A DNA stretch of 64,000 nucleotides from Kiritimatiellaceae bacterium (GTDB lineage Bacteria > Verrucomicrobiota > Kiritimatiellia > Kiritimatiellales > Tichowtungiaceae). Of the stretch, positions 8,301 to 15,338 are shown one piece after another. Made by a program: the position numbers and the translations under genes. The first letter of the stretch is position 1. The number at the start of each line of letters is the position of its first letter. A model generated the notes under the pieces. The model saw only the letters and a list, made by a program, of their open reading frames with translations. It was not told the origin of the DNA and searched no databases. The stretch lies in the NCBI GenBank assembly GCA_013141415.1, contig JABFQY010000001.1, positions 434,001 to 498,000 on the forward strand, in the 5' to 3' direction.

Positions 8301-8708
8301 ATGAAACAGCAGTTCCCTGTCCAGAAGAGTGACGCCGAGTGGAAAAAAGAGCTGACACCGGAGCAATACCGTGTTTTGCGTCAGGCCGGAACGGAACGGC
8401 CTTTCAGCGGAATTTACACCGACAATGACAAGCCCGGCGTTTACCGCTGTGCTGCCTGCGGTGCGGAACTGTTTACATCCGGCTCAAAATTCCATTCCGG
8501 TTGCGGCTGGCCGAGTTTCGACGCGGCGGCCAAAGCGGGAACTGTGGTTCTCCGCCCCGACAACAGCCTCGGCATGACCCGTACCGAAGTGCTTTGCGCC
8601 AACTGCGGCGGGCACCTTGGCCATCTCTTCGACGACGGCCCGACCGCCACCGGCATGCGCTACTGCATCAATTCCGAAGCGCTGAAGTTTGAAGAGAAGG
8701 ATAAATAA
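8301..8708 (+). CDS. msrB: Peptide-methionine (R)-S-oxide reductase MsrB
   Basis: Reduces methionine-R-sulfoxide in proteins. In the 135-residue form, zinc ligands Cys50/Cys53 and Cys99/Cys102 and the catalytic Cys122 in RYCINSEAL are all present. The ATG at 8301 has GGAG seven bases upstream and is used here. The frame is open back to an ATG at 8121 that overlaps the HAD stop and has its own GGAGG. That 195-residue form would be extended by repeat-encoded residues and by a hydrophobic stretch ending in LCSC, which resembles a lipoprotein signal (ILYSIIPIILCSC). Cytoplasmic and lipoprotein forms are both possible. Enzyme identity is firm; the start is not. Confidence 0.9.
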   Translation: MKQQFPVQKSDAEWKKELTPEQYRVLRQAGTERPFSGIYTDNDKPGVYRCAACGAELFTSGSKFHSGCGWPSFDAAAKAGTVVLRPDNSLGMTRTEVLCANCGGHLGHLFDDGPTATGMRYCINSEALKFEEKDK

Positions 8709-8764
8709 TTGGCTCATAGAGCCAACGCTACAACAAAGATTGTAGAGTCGGCTCTATGAGCCGA
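8709..8764 (+). repeat. REP pair upstream of the RAYT gene
   Basis: Two inverted copies of a 25-base unit at 8709-8733 and 8740-8764 differ at about three positions and are separated by six bases. Each unit contains GGCTC-ATA-GAGCC, a short hairpin, and ends in CTACAA. The same arrangement recurs at 9263-9321 on the other side of the transposase-like gene. Confidence 0.85.
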
Positions 8765-8783
8765 TCTTGCTTAAGGGGTTCGT

Positions 8784-9254
8784 ATGGAGAAGAAAATCAA
8801 AAAGACTCCGCCGAGACTTGAGAGGGTCTTTCAGCCGTATGATCCGCCTCTTTATTTCGTGACCCTCAATACTCAGCACCGCAGATCATTGCTGGCGCGG
8901 CAGGAAGTCTTCGATGCTTTTCTTGAATATGCCCGTAAAAATGCAGTGAGTGGTCGGGCGGTTGGTCGGTTCGTCATTATGCCGGATCACATCCATCTTT
9001 TTGTGCGAATCGGAACGGACTCTCGGTTGAATGATTTCGTGCGTTTGCTCAAACAGGCTTTAACCAAGGAGATCGGAAAGCTTGGTGCGACCGATAATTT
9101 TTGGCAACCCGGATTTTTTGACCGGTTGTTGCGCCATTCGGACAGTTATTCAGAAAAGTGGAATTATGTTCGCGAAAACCCTGTGCGGGCTGGCCTATGT
9201 ACAACAGTGAATGACTGGCCATGGCAGGGCGAGGTTGTACGAATTGAAATGTAG
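8784..9254 (+). CDS. REP-associated tyrosine transposase (RAYT, Y1/HUH type)
   Basis: Protein of 156 residues of the IS200-like Y1 transposase family. The HUH motif is in MPDHIHLFV (His69, His71), and the likely catalytic tyrosine is Tyr128 in KWNYVRENPVRAGL, a stretch characteristic of TnpA-REP proteins. Such proteins nick and join single-stranded REP hairpins and are usually not mobile as an IS. Here the gene is bracketed by two inverted REP pairs, which is the expected layout. AAGGGG precedes the ATG. The protein appears full length and intact. Confidence 0.92.
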   Translation: MEKKIKKTPPRLERVFQPYDPPLYFVTLNTQHRRSLLARQEVFDAFLEYARKNAVSGRAVGRFVIMPDHIHLFVRIGTDSRLNDFVRLLKQALTKEIGKLGATDNFWQPGFFDRLLRHSDSYSEKWNYVRENPVRAGLCTTVNDWPWQGEVVRIEM

Positions 9255-9262
9255 AGCTGAGA

Positions 9263-9321
9263 TTGGCTCATAGAGCCAACGCTACAATTTACGATTTTGT
9301 AGAGTCGGCTCTGCGAGCCGA
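9263..9321 (+). repeat. REP pair downstream of the RAYT gene
   Basis: The left unit at 9263-9287 is identical to the left unit of the upstream pair. The right unit at 9297-9321 differs from its upstream counterpart by two bases in the hairpin loop. The pair fills the gap between the convergent RAYT and FKBP genes and may also act as a transcription barrier for both. Confidence 0.85.
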
Positions 9322-9325
9322 ATTC

Positions 9326-9745
9326 TCAGACGACTTCAACCAGTTCGAGTTCGAACGTCAGGTCTTTTCCGGCGAGCGGATGGTTGGCATCGACGGTGAC
9401 GGCATCTTCCTTGATCTCTTTAATCGTCACCATGACCGGCCCTTGCGGACTCATCATTTGCATCGGTGCGCCGACGACCAGTTTCATTTCAGGCGGGAAC
9501 ATCTTTTTTGGCAGATCGCCGATGATTTCTTCGCGCACTTCTCCGTACGCTTCCGCCGTCGGAATCGTGACAATCTTTTTGTCGCCGATTTCCATGCTGC
9601 GTACAGCGATGTCAAAACCGGGAATCACTTTGCCGGCACCGATTTCAAATTCAAACGGATCGCGTCCGGCGGAAGAGTCGAACTGCGTTCCGTCGTTCAG
9701 CGTGCCGGTGTAGTGAATACGTACTGTTTTGCCGTCTGCGATCAT
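9326..9745 (-). CDS. FKBP-type peptidyl-prolyl isomerase, SlyD-like
   Basis: Protein of 139 residues that catalyses prolyl cis-trans isomerisation and probably acts as a chaperone. The N-terminal KTVRIHYTGTLNDGTQFDSS and PFEFEIGAGKVIPGFD are FKBP-core strands. The middle part (PTAEAYGEVREEIIGDLPKK) is the insert-in-flap region typical of SlyD, and the core resumes near the C-terminus with TFELELVEVV. The metal-binding histidine tail of E. coli SlyD is absent. The ATG at 9745 has AAGGA six bases upstream; the frame's extra 19 upstream codons are not supported. No signal peptide is seen, so it is likely cytoplasmic. Confidence 0.88.
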   Translation of the reverse strand: MIADGKTVRIHYTGTLNDGTQFDSSAGRDPFEFEIGAGKVIPGFDIAVRSMEIGDKKIVTIPTAEAYGEVREEIIGDLPKKMFPPEMKLVVGAPMQMMSPQGPVMVTIKEIKEDAVTVDANHPLAGKDLTFELELVEVV

Positions 9746-9783
9746 GGTTGTCCTTCGGGTTAAATTGAGCGGAAACCCTACAG

Positions 9784-9890
9784 GAGAAGGGAATCGAGGC
9801 AATAAAATTATTAACCACGGATGACACGGATGGGCACGGATTTATAGGACACCCTTGCCGTGCTCTGGAGTGCAGCGGCAAGAGAAGCGC
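9784..9890 (+). repeat. Unit D, copy 1
   Basis: Begins GAGAAGG, contains TTAACCACGGATGACACGGA, and runs to a GCTCTGGAGTGC segment ending near CGCGACACCGCTC. It overlaps the leader of the FKBP gene. Phrases of this type (accacggatgacacggat) are, as far as I recall, common dispersed repeats in environmental PVC genomes. Confidence 0.7.
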
Positions 9891-9981
9891 GACACCGCTC
9901 TTGCAGTCACACTGTTTCGCCGCAAAGAGCGCCGTCTCCGGTGAGGTATGTAGTCCCGCCTTCAGGCGGCTCCGACGTTTC

Positions 9982-10040
9982 CGGCTAAAGCCGGTACTAC
10001 ATGCCTTTCCAAGGAAAAGGGGCCGGACTGTTGAATTATG
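9982..10040 (+). repeat. Unit C, copy 1
   Basis: Starts CGGCTAAAGCCGG (itself a small palindrome) and runs through CTTTCCAAGGAAAAGGGGCC to the junction with unit A. It is nearly identical to 10438-10496. Confidence 0.75.
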
Positions 10041-10129
10041 GCGCGACAAGATGTTCGGAATCTTCGGGATGAAATCTTCCGGGGTTTGGAAATCAGTGGA
10101 TTCTAAAATTCATTGGCTGACCCCTTTTC
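10041..10129 (+). repeat. Unit A, copy 1
   Basis: Starts GCGCGACAAGATGTTCGG and ends ATTGGCTGACCCCTTTT. First of five direct copies. Confidence 0.85.
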
Positions 10130-10137
10130 CCTACATG

Positions 10138-10240
10138 AGAAGGAAATCGAGGCAATAAAATTATTAACCACGGATGACACGGATGGGCACGGATTTGAGT
10201 GCTCTGGAGTGCGGTGGCAAGCATGGCGCGACACCGCTCT
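10138..10240 (+). repeat. Unit D, copy 2
   Basis: Second copy of the GAGAAGG...accacggatgacacggat...GCTCTGGAGTGC unit, lacking about 20 bases found in the first copy. Confidence 0.7.
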
Positions 10241-10248
10241 GGTTATTC

Positions 10249-10348
10249 TGCCGTTCCGCCGTAAAAGCGCCGTCGCCCGTCCGCCTTCGTACACTTCGGC
10301 GTGACAGGTTGGTTGCCGGCGCACTCCAAAATCTTTACCGCCCGCCGT
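10249..10348 (+). repeat. Unit B, copy 1
   Basis: A 100-base unit starting TGCCGTTCCGCCGTAAAAGC and ending CCGCCCGCCGT. By eye it is identical to 10587-10686. Confidence 0.85.
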
Positions 10349-10438
10349 GCGCGACAAGATGTTCGGAATCTTCGGGATGAAATCTTCCGGGGTTTGGAAA
10401 TCAGTGGATTCTAAAATTCATTGGCTGACCCCTTTTTC
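10349..10438 (+). repeat. Unit A, copy 2
   Basis: Directly follows unit B. Same sequence as copy 1 by eye. Confidence 0.85.
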
Positions 10439-10496
10439 GGCTAAAGCCGGTACTACATGCCTTTCCAAGGAAAAGGGGCCGGACTGTTGAATTGCG
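10438..10496 (+). repeat. Unit C, copy 2
   Basis: Nearly identical to 9982-10040, again placed directly before a unit A. Confidence 0.75.
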
Positions 10497-10587
10497 GCGC
10501 GACAAGATGTTCAGAATCTTCGGGATGAAATCTTCCGGGGTTTGGAAATCAGTGGATTCTAAAATTCATTGGCTGACCCCTTTTTTT
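10497..10587 (+). repeat. Unit A, copy 3
   Basis: Same unit with TTCAGAATC in place of TTCGGAATC near the start. Confidence 0.85.
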
Positions 10588-10686
10588 GCCGTTCCGCCGT
10601 AAAAGCGCCGTCGCCCGTCCGCCTTCGTACACTTCGGCGTGACAGGTTGGTTGCCGGCGCACTCCAAAATCTTTACCGCCCGCCGT
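10587..10686 (+). repeat. Unit B, copy 2
   Basis: By eye an exact 100-base copy of 10249-10348. Confidence 0.85.
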
Positions 10687-10775
10687 GCGCGACAAGATGT
10701 TCGGAACTTCGGGATGAAATCTTCCGGGGTTTGGAAATCAGTAGATTCTAAAATTCATTGGCTGACCCCTTTTTC
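10687..10775 (+). repeat. Unit A, copy 4
   Basis: Has a one-base deletion near the start and one G-to-A change relative to copy 2. Confidence 0.85.
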
Positions 10776-10782
10776 TTTTTCG

Positions 10783-10832
10783 GCGCGACAAGATGTTCAG
10801 AATCTTCGGGAGGAAATCTTCCGAGGTTTAAA
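10783..10832 (+). repeat. Unit A, copy 5 (truncated)
   Basis: Only the first 50 or so bases match, with several substitutions. It ends the repeat block. Confidence 0.7.
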
Positions 10833-10881
10833 ACGGACTCATTAATTTATAGGGCCGACACCTTTTCTCAGTTGCGCTGAT

Positions 10882-11331
10882 TCAATTCAAAGGTTTCTCT
10901 ACGATTCTAAGGAGTTCGTTCCTTTCCGACTTCTCGTAGACCTCCTTGATGCCATCGACTTCAATGATACTCCAGCTTGGGAGCGTACCTGCGGGGCGAT
11001 CTTCTCGTTCTGAGTCGGGATGCCACCACATATACCCGAGCTTTTCCTGAAGGACGTGACTTTGTTTGTCGGAGATCACGAATCGTACTTTGCATTTTGG
11101 AGTGAACGTCGCCTCGTACCTCACGATTTCAATATTCACCTGACCTCGCGACATCCCGGATGGAAGGACGAACCATTGAGGAAGGGTAGAGTCGTCCCGC
11201 AATCTAAAAATGGCACCGATGACCCCGTGTCTATCGAAGCATGAGACTGTGAGGCAAAGGAGGATTAATATTCCGAGGGCTTTTAACAATTTTCCTCTCA
11301 CCAAGCAGACTAGTTTGACAAATAAAATCAT
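10882..11331 (-). CDS. Hypothetical lipoprotein
   Basis: Open frame of 149 residues with no recognisable family. The N-terminus is hydrophobic and ends in LLCLTVSC, a good lipobox, so export and lipidation are likely. A TTG at 11289, preceded by GAGAGG, would give a shorter and more usual signal peptide (about 135 residues) and may be the true start. The rest is soluble, with a WWHPDSERED stretch and a C-terminal segment rich in Glu, Arg and Lys. It sits alone between the repeat block and glyS, and its AT-richer sequence differs from its neighbours, which hints at recent arrival. Function unknown. Confidence 0.55.
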   Translation of the reverse strand: MILFVKLVCLVRGKLLKALGILILLCLTVSCFDRHGVIGAIFRLRDDSTLPQWFVLPSGMSRGQVNIEIVRYEATFTPKCKVRFVISDKQSHVLQEKLGYMWWHPDSEREDRPAGTLPSWSIIEVDGIKEVYEKSERNELLRIVEKPLN

Positions 11332-11581
11332 GGCCGAGTAACTACCCTACAGTCGACGAATGTGCAAGACGGCATTGGAATTCTTGCAGTGGATTTTTCC
11401 CCGCGGAGAGGCAGAGGGCGCAGAGGCAGGATTGTGAGGATGGAAAATCTCTGCGGCTTTTGCGAGGGCATCTGTTCTGTGGGTGCAGGCGACAAAGAAT
11501 CTTTCAAACATTGGGAAAAGAAAAGGCGGGGTCGTGGACCCCACCCTACAGATTCGCTTTTTGTGTTTTTCGTGGCGATTC
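11332..11581. other. Intergenic segment with dispersed-repeat remnants
   Basis: No gene seen. It holds a purine-rich phrase (CGCGGAGAGGCAGAGGGCGC) of the dispersed type found in this kind of genome, a degenerate TTCCAA-N3-TTGGAA dyad at 11502-11516, and a GGGGTC-GTG-GACCCC hairpin near 11530-11545 that could terminate leftward glyS transcription. The hairpin has no clear T-run. Confidence 0.5.
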
Positions 11582-13105
11582 TTAAAACCGCACGCGCTCC
11601 TCGATGATGCGTTCGAGTTCGTCGATGGAGACGCGGATCTGTTGCATGGTGTCGCGGTCGCGCAGGGTGACGGTCTGATCTTCCAGAGTCTGGAAGTCGA
11701 TGGTGACGCCGCACGGCGTGCCGATTTCGTCCTGACGGCGGTAGCGGCGGCCGATGGCACCGGCGTGGTCGTAGAAGCAGTTCCAGCGGCGGTTGAGTTT
11801 TTCGAATACTTCACGCGCTTTGCCGACGAGTTCCTCTTTGTTTTTGAGCAGCGGGAAGACGGCGACTTTGTACGGCGCGATGCACGGCGCGAAGCGCAGG
11901 ACGGTACGGGCTTCGTAGCCTTCCGGAGCCTGTTTGCCCGGCTCGGCGGTGAGGACGGGGCCTTCTTTGGGAATCCATTCTTCGCGGTAGGCTTCGCAGA
12001 GCAGGGCGAGGGCGATACGGTCAACCCCGGCGGACGGCTCGACAACGTGCGGCAGGAATTTTTCCTTGGTTTCTTCGTCGAAGTATTCGAGCGATTTGCC
12101 GCTGGCGTTCTGGTGCTGGGTGAGGTCGAAGTTGCCGCGCGCGGCGATTCCTTCGAGTTCCTGCGTGCCGAAGGGGAAGTCGTAGAGAATGTCGGTGCAG
12201 GCGCTGGCGTAGTGGGCCAGTTTATCTTTTTCGTGGACGTCGCGGTGCATACGGCCTTCCGGCAGTCCGACGGTTTCGTACCATTTGAGGCGTTCGGAAA
12301 CCCAGTATTCATGCCACTCGGCATCGGTGCCGGGCTTGATGAAAAATTCGAGTTCCATCTGTTCGAACTCACGCGAGCGGAAGGTGTAGTTGCGCGGGTT
12401 GATTTCGTTGCGGAAGGCTTTGCCGATCTGCGCGATGCCGAACGGTACTTTCTGGCGCGAGACGGACAGTACGTTGGCGAACTGGGCGAAGATGCCCTGC
12501 GCGGTTTCGGGGCGGAGCCACGCGACGTTGGAGCTGTCTTCCATCGGGCCGACGAACGTTTTGAACATCAGGTTGAACGAGCGCGGCTCGGTGAGCGTGC
12601 CCGGCTTGTCGGTGTCGGGGCCGACGAGTTTGTCATAGGCGTCGAGCGCGATGGTGGAAAGCGGAACGGATTCGTAGTCGGCGGTGTTGACCTTGGCTTT
12701 CTTGGCCTTCTTCTCCGGAGCTTCTTCGTCCTCGGGGTAGGCGAACATCAGCGCGGCAGCGTCGGTTTTGTGTTTGAAAACGAGAATCTGGTCGGCGCGG
12801 TAGCGGCTCTTGGTTTCGCGGCAGTCCACCATCGGGTCTTTAAAGTTGCCGATATGGCCGGAGGCTTCCCAGACTTTCGGGTGCATGATGATGGCGCTGT
12901 CGAGGCCGACGACGTTTTCGCGGCTCTGGACGGTGGCTTTCCACCAGCTTTCCTTGATGTTGCGCTTCAGTTCGACACCGAGCGGGCCGTAGTCCCAGAA
13001 GCCGTTAATGCCTCCGTAGATTTCCGAGGTTTGGAAAATAAAGCCGCGGCGCTTGCAGAGCGAGGCCAGCGCGTCCATCGAAACTGAGTAATCGTTTGCT
13101 TTCAT
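11582..13105 (-). CDS. glyS: Glycyl-tRNA synthetase (single-chain class II type)
   Basis: Class II synthetase of 507 residues, the homodimeric type also found in archaea, eukaryotes and Gram-positives, not the alpha-beta GlyQS type. Motif regions include YGPLGVELKRNI near the N-terminus, LRPETAQGIFAQF, and the motif-2-like FRNEINPRNYTFRSREFEQM. The C-terminal anticodon-binding domain starts near CIAPYKVAVFPLL and ends with DELERIIEERVRF. The frame extends another 136 codons upstream, but this extension is low-complexity Arg-rich antisense of the next gene, so the ATG giving MKANDYSVSMDAL is chosen. About 60 residues of Lys/Ala/Glu-rich sequence around residue 110-150 (EDEEAPEKKAKKAK) form a lineage-type insertion. 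Confidence 0.95.
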   Translation of the reverse strand: MKANDYSVSMDALASLCKRRGFIFQTSEIYGGINGFWDYGPLGVELKRNIKESWWKATVQSRENVVGLDSAIIMHPKVWEASGHIGNFKDPMVDCRETKSRYRADQILVFKHKTDAAALMFAYPEDEEAPEKKAKKAKVNTADYESVPLSTIALDAYDKLVGPDTDKPGTLTEPRSFNLMFKTFVGPMEDSSNVAWLRPETAQGIFAQFANVLSVSRQKVPFGIAQIGKAFRNEINPRNYTFRSREFEQMELEFFIKPGTDAEWHEYWVSERLKWYETVGLPEGRMHRDVHEKDKLAHYASACTDILYDFPFGTQELEGIAARGNFDLTQHQNASGKSLEYFDEETKEKFLPHVVEPSAGVDRIALALLCEAYREEWIPKEGPVLTAEPGKQAPEGYEARTVLRFAPCIAPYKVAVFPLLKNKEELVGKAREVFEKLNRRWNCFYDHAGAIGRRYRRQDEIGTPCGVTIDFQTLEDQTVTLRDRDTMQQIRVSIDELERIIEERVRF

Positions 13106-13174
13106 AAGGCCGCAGAGGATGCCCGAAACGGTTTGGAGTTGAAAGTTAAAATTTAAAAGTCGAGACTGCGCCGC

Positions 13175-13465
13175 GTGAAAGAAAAACGAAACTATAAGCG
13201 ATTCGAACTGATCCCGTTTCTGGCCATTCTGGGATGCGCAGCGATGCTCATCTTCGAGTGCATTTTCATTTTTGAACTTTATGATCGCACGCCTTCTCAG
13301 GTCGCGGATCTGATACCGGTACCGGCGGCGACTCCGCCTGCGGTTGAGAAATCCGTGACGGTGCCGGTGCAGACTAATGTGGTGCCGGTCGAGCCGGTAC
13401 GCAGTGAACCAGTCGAGCCCGCCCGCCGTGCGCCCGTCGAACCGGTCACTGCGCCTGTCGGCTGA
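13175..13465 (+). CDS. Hypothetical small membrane protein with proline-rich tail
   Basis: Ninety-six residues with a GTG start. A basic N-terminus (MKEKRNYKRFE) precedes one transmembrane helix (PFLAILGCAAMLIFECIFIF). An extended C-terminal tail follows, made of Pro/Val/Glu repeats (PVEPVRSEPVEP). The topology resembles TonB-like or envelope-spanning anchors, but no catalytic or binding motif is visible. It lies in the divergent region between glyS and the tetR efflux operon. The ribosome-binding site is weak, so expression is uncertain. Confidence 0.5.
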   Translation: MKEKRNYKRFELIPFLAILGCAAMLIFECIFIFELYDRTPSQVADLIPVPAATPPAVEKSVTVPVQTNVVPVEPVRSEPVEPARRAPVEPVTAPVG

Positions 13466-13502
13466 TAAAACTACTTTGTCTCGAGAAAGTCCGGTTATCC
13501 GC

Positions 13503-13532
13503 TTGATATACATTCACGAATGTATGTATAAG
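13503..13532 (+). promoter_or_regulatory. Likely sigma-70 promoter of the efflux operon
   Basis: TTGATA at 13503-13508 and TATAAG at 13527-13532 are separated by 18 bases, about 25 bases upstream of the tetR start. The dyad described separately covers the spacer and the -10 box, so repressor binding would block polymerase. Confidence 0.6.
13507..13530 (+). promoter_or_regulatory. AcrR-like operator dyad
   Basis: The core ATACATTC-AC-GAATGTAT is a perfect inverted repeat, extended by GTATA on one side. Read on the minus strand it contains TACATACATTCGTGAATGTA, which differs by one base from the equivalent part of the E. coli AcrR operator as I remember it. Placement over the promoter of a TetR-pump operon supports autoregulation by the adjacent repressor. 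Confidence 0.75.
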
Positions 13533-13557
13533 CCATCCGGAATTACCGGAGTAAGAA

Positions 13558-14184
13558 ATGGCCAGAAAAACCAAAGAGGATGCGCAGGCGACCAGAGAAA
13601 GCGTGCTGATTGCGGCGCTGGATCTGTTCAGCGAAAAAGGATATTCCCGCACGACCTTCGCCGACATCGCCAAAAAAATCGGCATGACGCGCGGTGCGGT
13701 TTACTGGCACTTCGATAACAAACCGGCACTGCTCGCCGCGATGGTGGATTATTTCTGCGGCCTCAGGGAAGACCGGGTGCGGCAGCATTTTTCTGAAATC
13801 CATTCGCTGGAAGAATTGCGGGAAGCTTTTCTGGAACACGCCCGGGCGGTGGTGGAGGATAAGCGGCTCAAGAAGTTTGAATTCTTCATGGCCTTCCAGA
13901 TGGAGTGGTCGGAGGAACTGCTGACGGAGACGCACAAGATTCTTGATCGAATCCGCAAGGATCCGTTTGAAAAGCTGATTGCGATTCTCCGTTCGTCGCC
14001 GATCTCAAACCGTTTCCGTAAAGATGTTGATCCTGAAAAACTGGCCGTTACGCTGGCGGGGCTTTGGGTCGGGCTGTGTAAGTTTTATCTGGGGTCCTGC
14101 CCGAAGATTGATTTGGTTTCCGCTGCGGCGGATGGATTTGATTGCATAATGAACGGTGTCTTGAAGAAAGAGGTGACGGCATGA
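13558..14184 (+). CDS. TetR/AcrR family repressor of the RND efflux operon
   Basis: A 208-residue regulator. The N-terminal helix-turn-helix spans about residues 12-58, with the family signature TFADIAKKIGMTRGAVYWHF followed by DNKPALLAAM. The C-terminal ligand-binding part resembles AcrR, TtgR and MexR-type pump repressors. It is the first gene of a tight operon: its stop overlaps the start of the membrane fusion protein by four bases. An AcrR-like operator lies 28 bases upstream. Inference: binding of a toxic hydrophobic ligand releases the repressor and induces the pump. Confidence 0.93.
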   Translation: MARKTKEDAQATRESVLIAALDLFSEKGYSRTTFADIAKKIGMTRGAVYWHFDNKPALLAAMVDYFCGLREDRVRQHFSEIHSLEELREAFLEHARAVVEDKRLKKFEFFMAFQMEWSEELLTETHKILDRIRKDPFEKLIAILRSSPISNRFRKDVDPEKLAVTLAGLWVGLCKFYLGSCPKIDLVSAAADGFDCIMNGVLKKEVTA

Positions 14185-15338
14185 TTAAAAAATTCGTTTC
14201 AACTGTAGTGATCATCGGCCTGTCTGCTTTTGCGGGCTGGTATGTTCACGGACTGTACGGCGGAAAACCGAAGACTGCCGGCATGCCGCCGATGGCGATG
14301 GCCCGTCCGCCGATGCCGCCTGCGGCCGTTACTGTTCAGGTATTGAAAGAGCAGTCGCTTCAGCCGGTCGAAGAATATATCGCTAAGGTTGAGCCGGTTC
14401 AGCAGGTGACGATTCGTCCGCAGATTTCCGGAACGATTGAGGCTGTTCATTTCAAAGAAGGCGATTTTGTCAAAGCGGGCGATCGGCTTTTCACCATTCA
14501 GCCGGACTCGTACTGGGCCGCTATCGCTGTCCGCGAAGCCGAGCTAGCTCAGGCGGAAGCGGCGCTGAGCCGCGCCGAGAAATACTACGACCGGATTAAG
14601 AGCGCCGACGCCCGCAGTATTTCGAAAACCTCTCTAGACACAGCGGAAAGCGATTGCCTTCAGGCAAAAGCCGCCGTCAAACAAACCGAAGCCAACCTGA
14701 ATCTGGCGCGCATTAATCTGGGCTACACAGAAATCACGGCTCCGATCAGCGGACGTATCGGCATCGCGGAGATAACCAAAGGAAATTATGTGACGCCTGC
14801 GTCCTCCGCGCTGGCCAGCATCGTACAGACTGATCCGGTGCGGGTGGTGTTTTCCGTGACCGACCGCGCTTACTTGAGTTTGCGCCAGCAAATACTGGCG
14901 GGAACCGCGTCGTCTTTGTCGGCGCACGTTCGTCTGCCGAACGGCACCGTTCTTCCAGTCGTTGGAAAAAAAGATTTCGACGACAACATGATGAGTGACC
15001 GCACCGGTACGATGGCGGTTCGCTTTGCCTTTGATAATGCCGACGGACTGCTGGTGGCTGGCGGATATGTGAAAGTTCTGCTCGAAAATCCAGACGCGCC
15101 GCAGGGAATCAAAATTCCGCAAAAGGCGGTTCTGGTCGATCAGCAGGGTTCGTATGTTCTGACAGTGGACGAAGCCGGGAAGGTTTCTGCGGCGCGTATT
15201 AAAACCGGTGCACAGCTTGGTGCGGACGTCATTGTGGAGTCCGGACTTAAAGCGGGGGATCACGTCGTGATCGACGGCGTGCAGAAAGCCGTTCCCGGAG
15301 CCACGGTGAAAGTGACGTTAGCGGAGGACGGAAAATGA
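14181..15338 (+). CDS. RND efflux membrane fusion protein (AcrA/MexA type)
   Basis: Periplasmic adaptor of 385 residues joining the inner-membrane pump to the outer-membrane channel. An N-terminal membrane anchor or signal (FVSTVVIIGLSAFAGWYVHG) has no cysteine at a lipobox, so it is probably not lipidated. A Met/Pro-rich linker follows. Biotinyl-lipoyl halves flank the alpha-hairpin (VRPQISGTIEAVHFKEGDFV-like segment near residue 90, and ARINLGYTEITAPISGRIGI near 185), and a beta-barrel comes next (SIVQTDPVRVVFSVTD). GAGGTGA precedes the ATG, which overlaps the tetR stop; the stop overlaps the pump start. Confidence 0.93.
   Translation: MIKKFVSTVVIIGLSAFAGWYVHGLYGGKPKTAGMPPMAMARPPMPPAAVTVQVLKEQSLQPVEEYIAKVEPVQQVTIRPQISGTIEAVHFKEGDFVKAGDRLFTIQPDSYWAAIAVREAELAQAEAALSRAEKYYDRIKSADARSISKTSLDTAESDCLQAKAAVKQTEANLNLARINLGYTEITAPISGRIGIAEITKGNYVTPASSALASIVQTDPVRVVFSVTDRAYLSLRQQILAGTASSLSAHVRLPNGTVLPVVGKKDFDDNMMSDRTGTMAVRFAFDNADGLLVAGGYVKVLLENPDAPQGIKIPQKAVLVDQQGSYVLTVDEAGKVSAARIKTGAQLGADVIVESGLKAGDHVVIDGVQKAVPGATVKVTLAEDGK

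Larger units (their letters stand above)
9803..10881. other. Gene-free block of nested direct repeats
   Basis: About 1.08 kb with no credible gene. It is built from four repeated sequence types: an 89-base unit (A) present five times, a 100-base unit (B) twice, a 58-base unit (C) twice and a unit of about 100 bases (D) twice. Every A except the degraded last copy follows directly after a B or C. Reading left to right the order is D, C-A, D, B-A, C-A, B-A, A(partial). Short open frames across it are repeat-derived. Confidence 0.85.

Noticed and set aside
8709-9321. Complete insertion sequence around the RAYT gene
   Set aside because: The flanking units are inverted REP pairs on each side rather than single IS ends, and the protein is of the non-mobile TnpA-REP type.
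9784-10832. CRISPR array
   Set aside because: The repeated units are 58-100 bases, the intervening units are themselves repeated, and no cas gene is present.
10030-10850. Several short open frames (60-85 codons) across the repeat block
   Set aside because: Their translations repeat the same residues in each copy, start inside repeat units and lack ribosome-binding sites.
11347-12372. Ser/Arg/Pro-rich 341-codon frame overlapping glyS
   Set aside because: Low-complexity translation in an alternative frame of glyS, without a ribosome-binding site.
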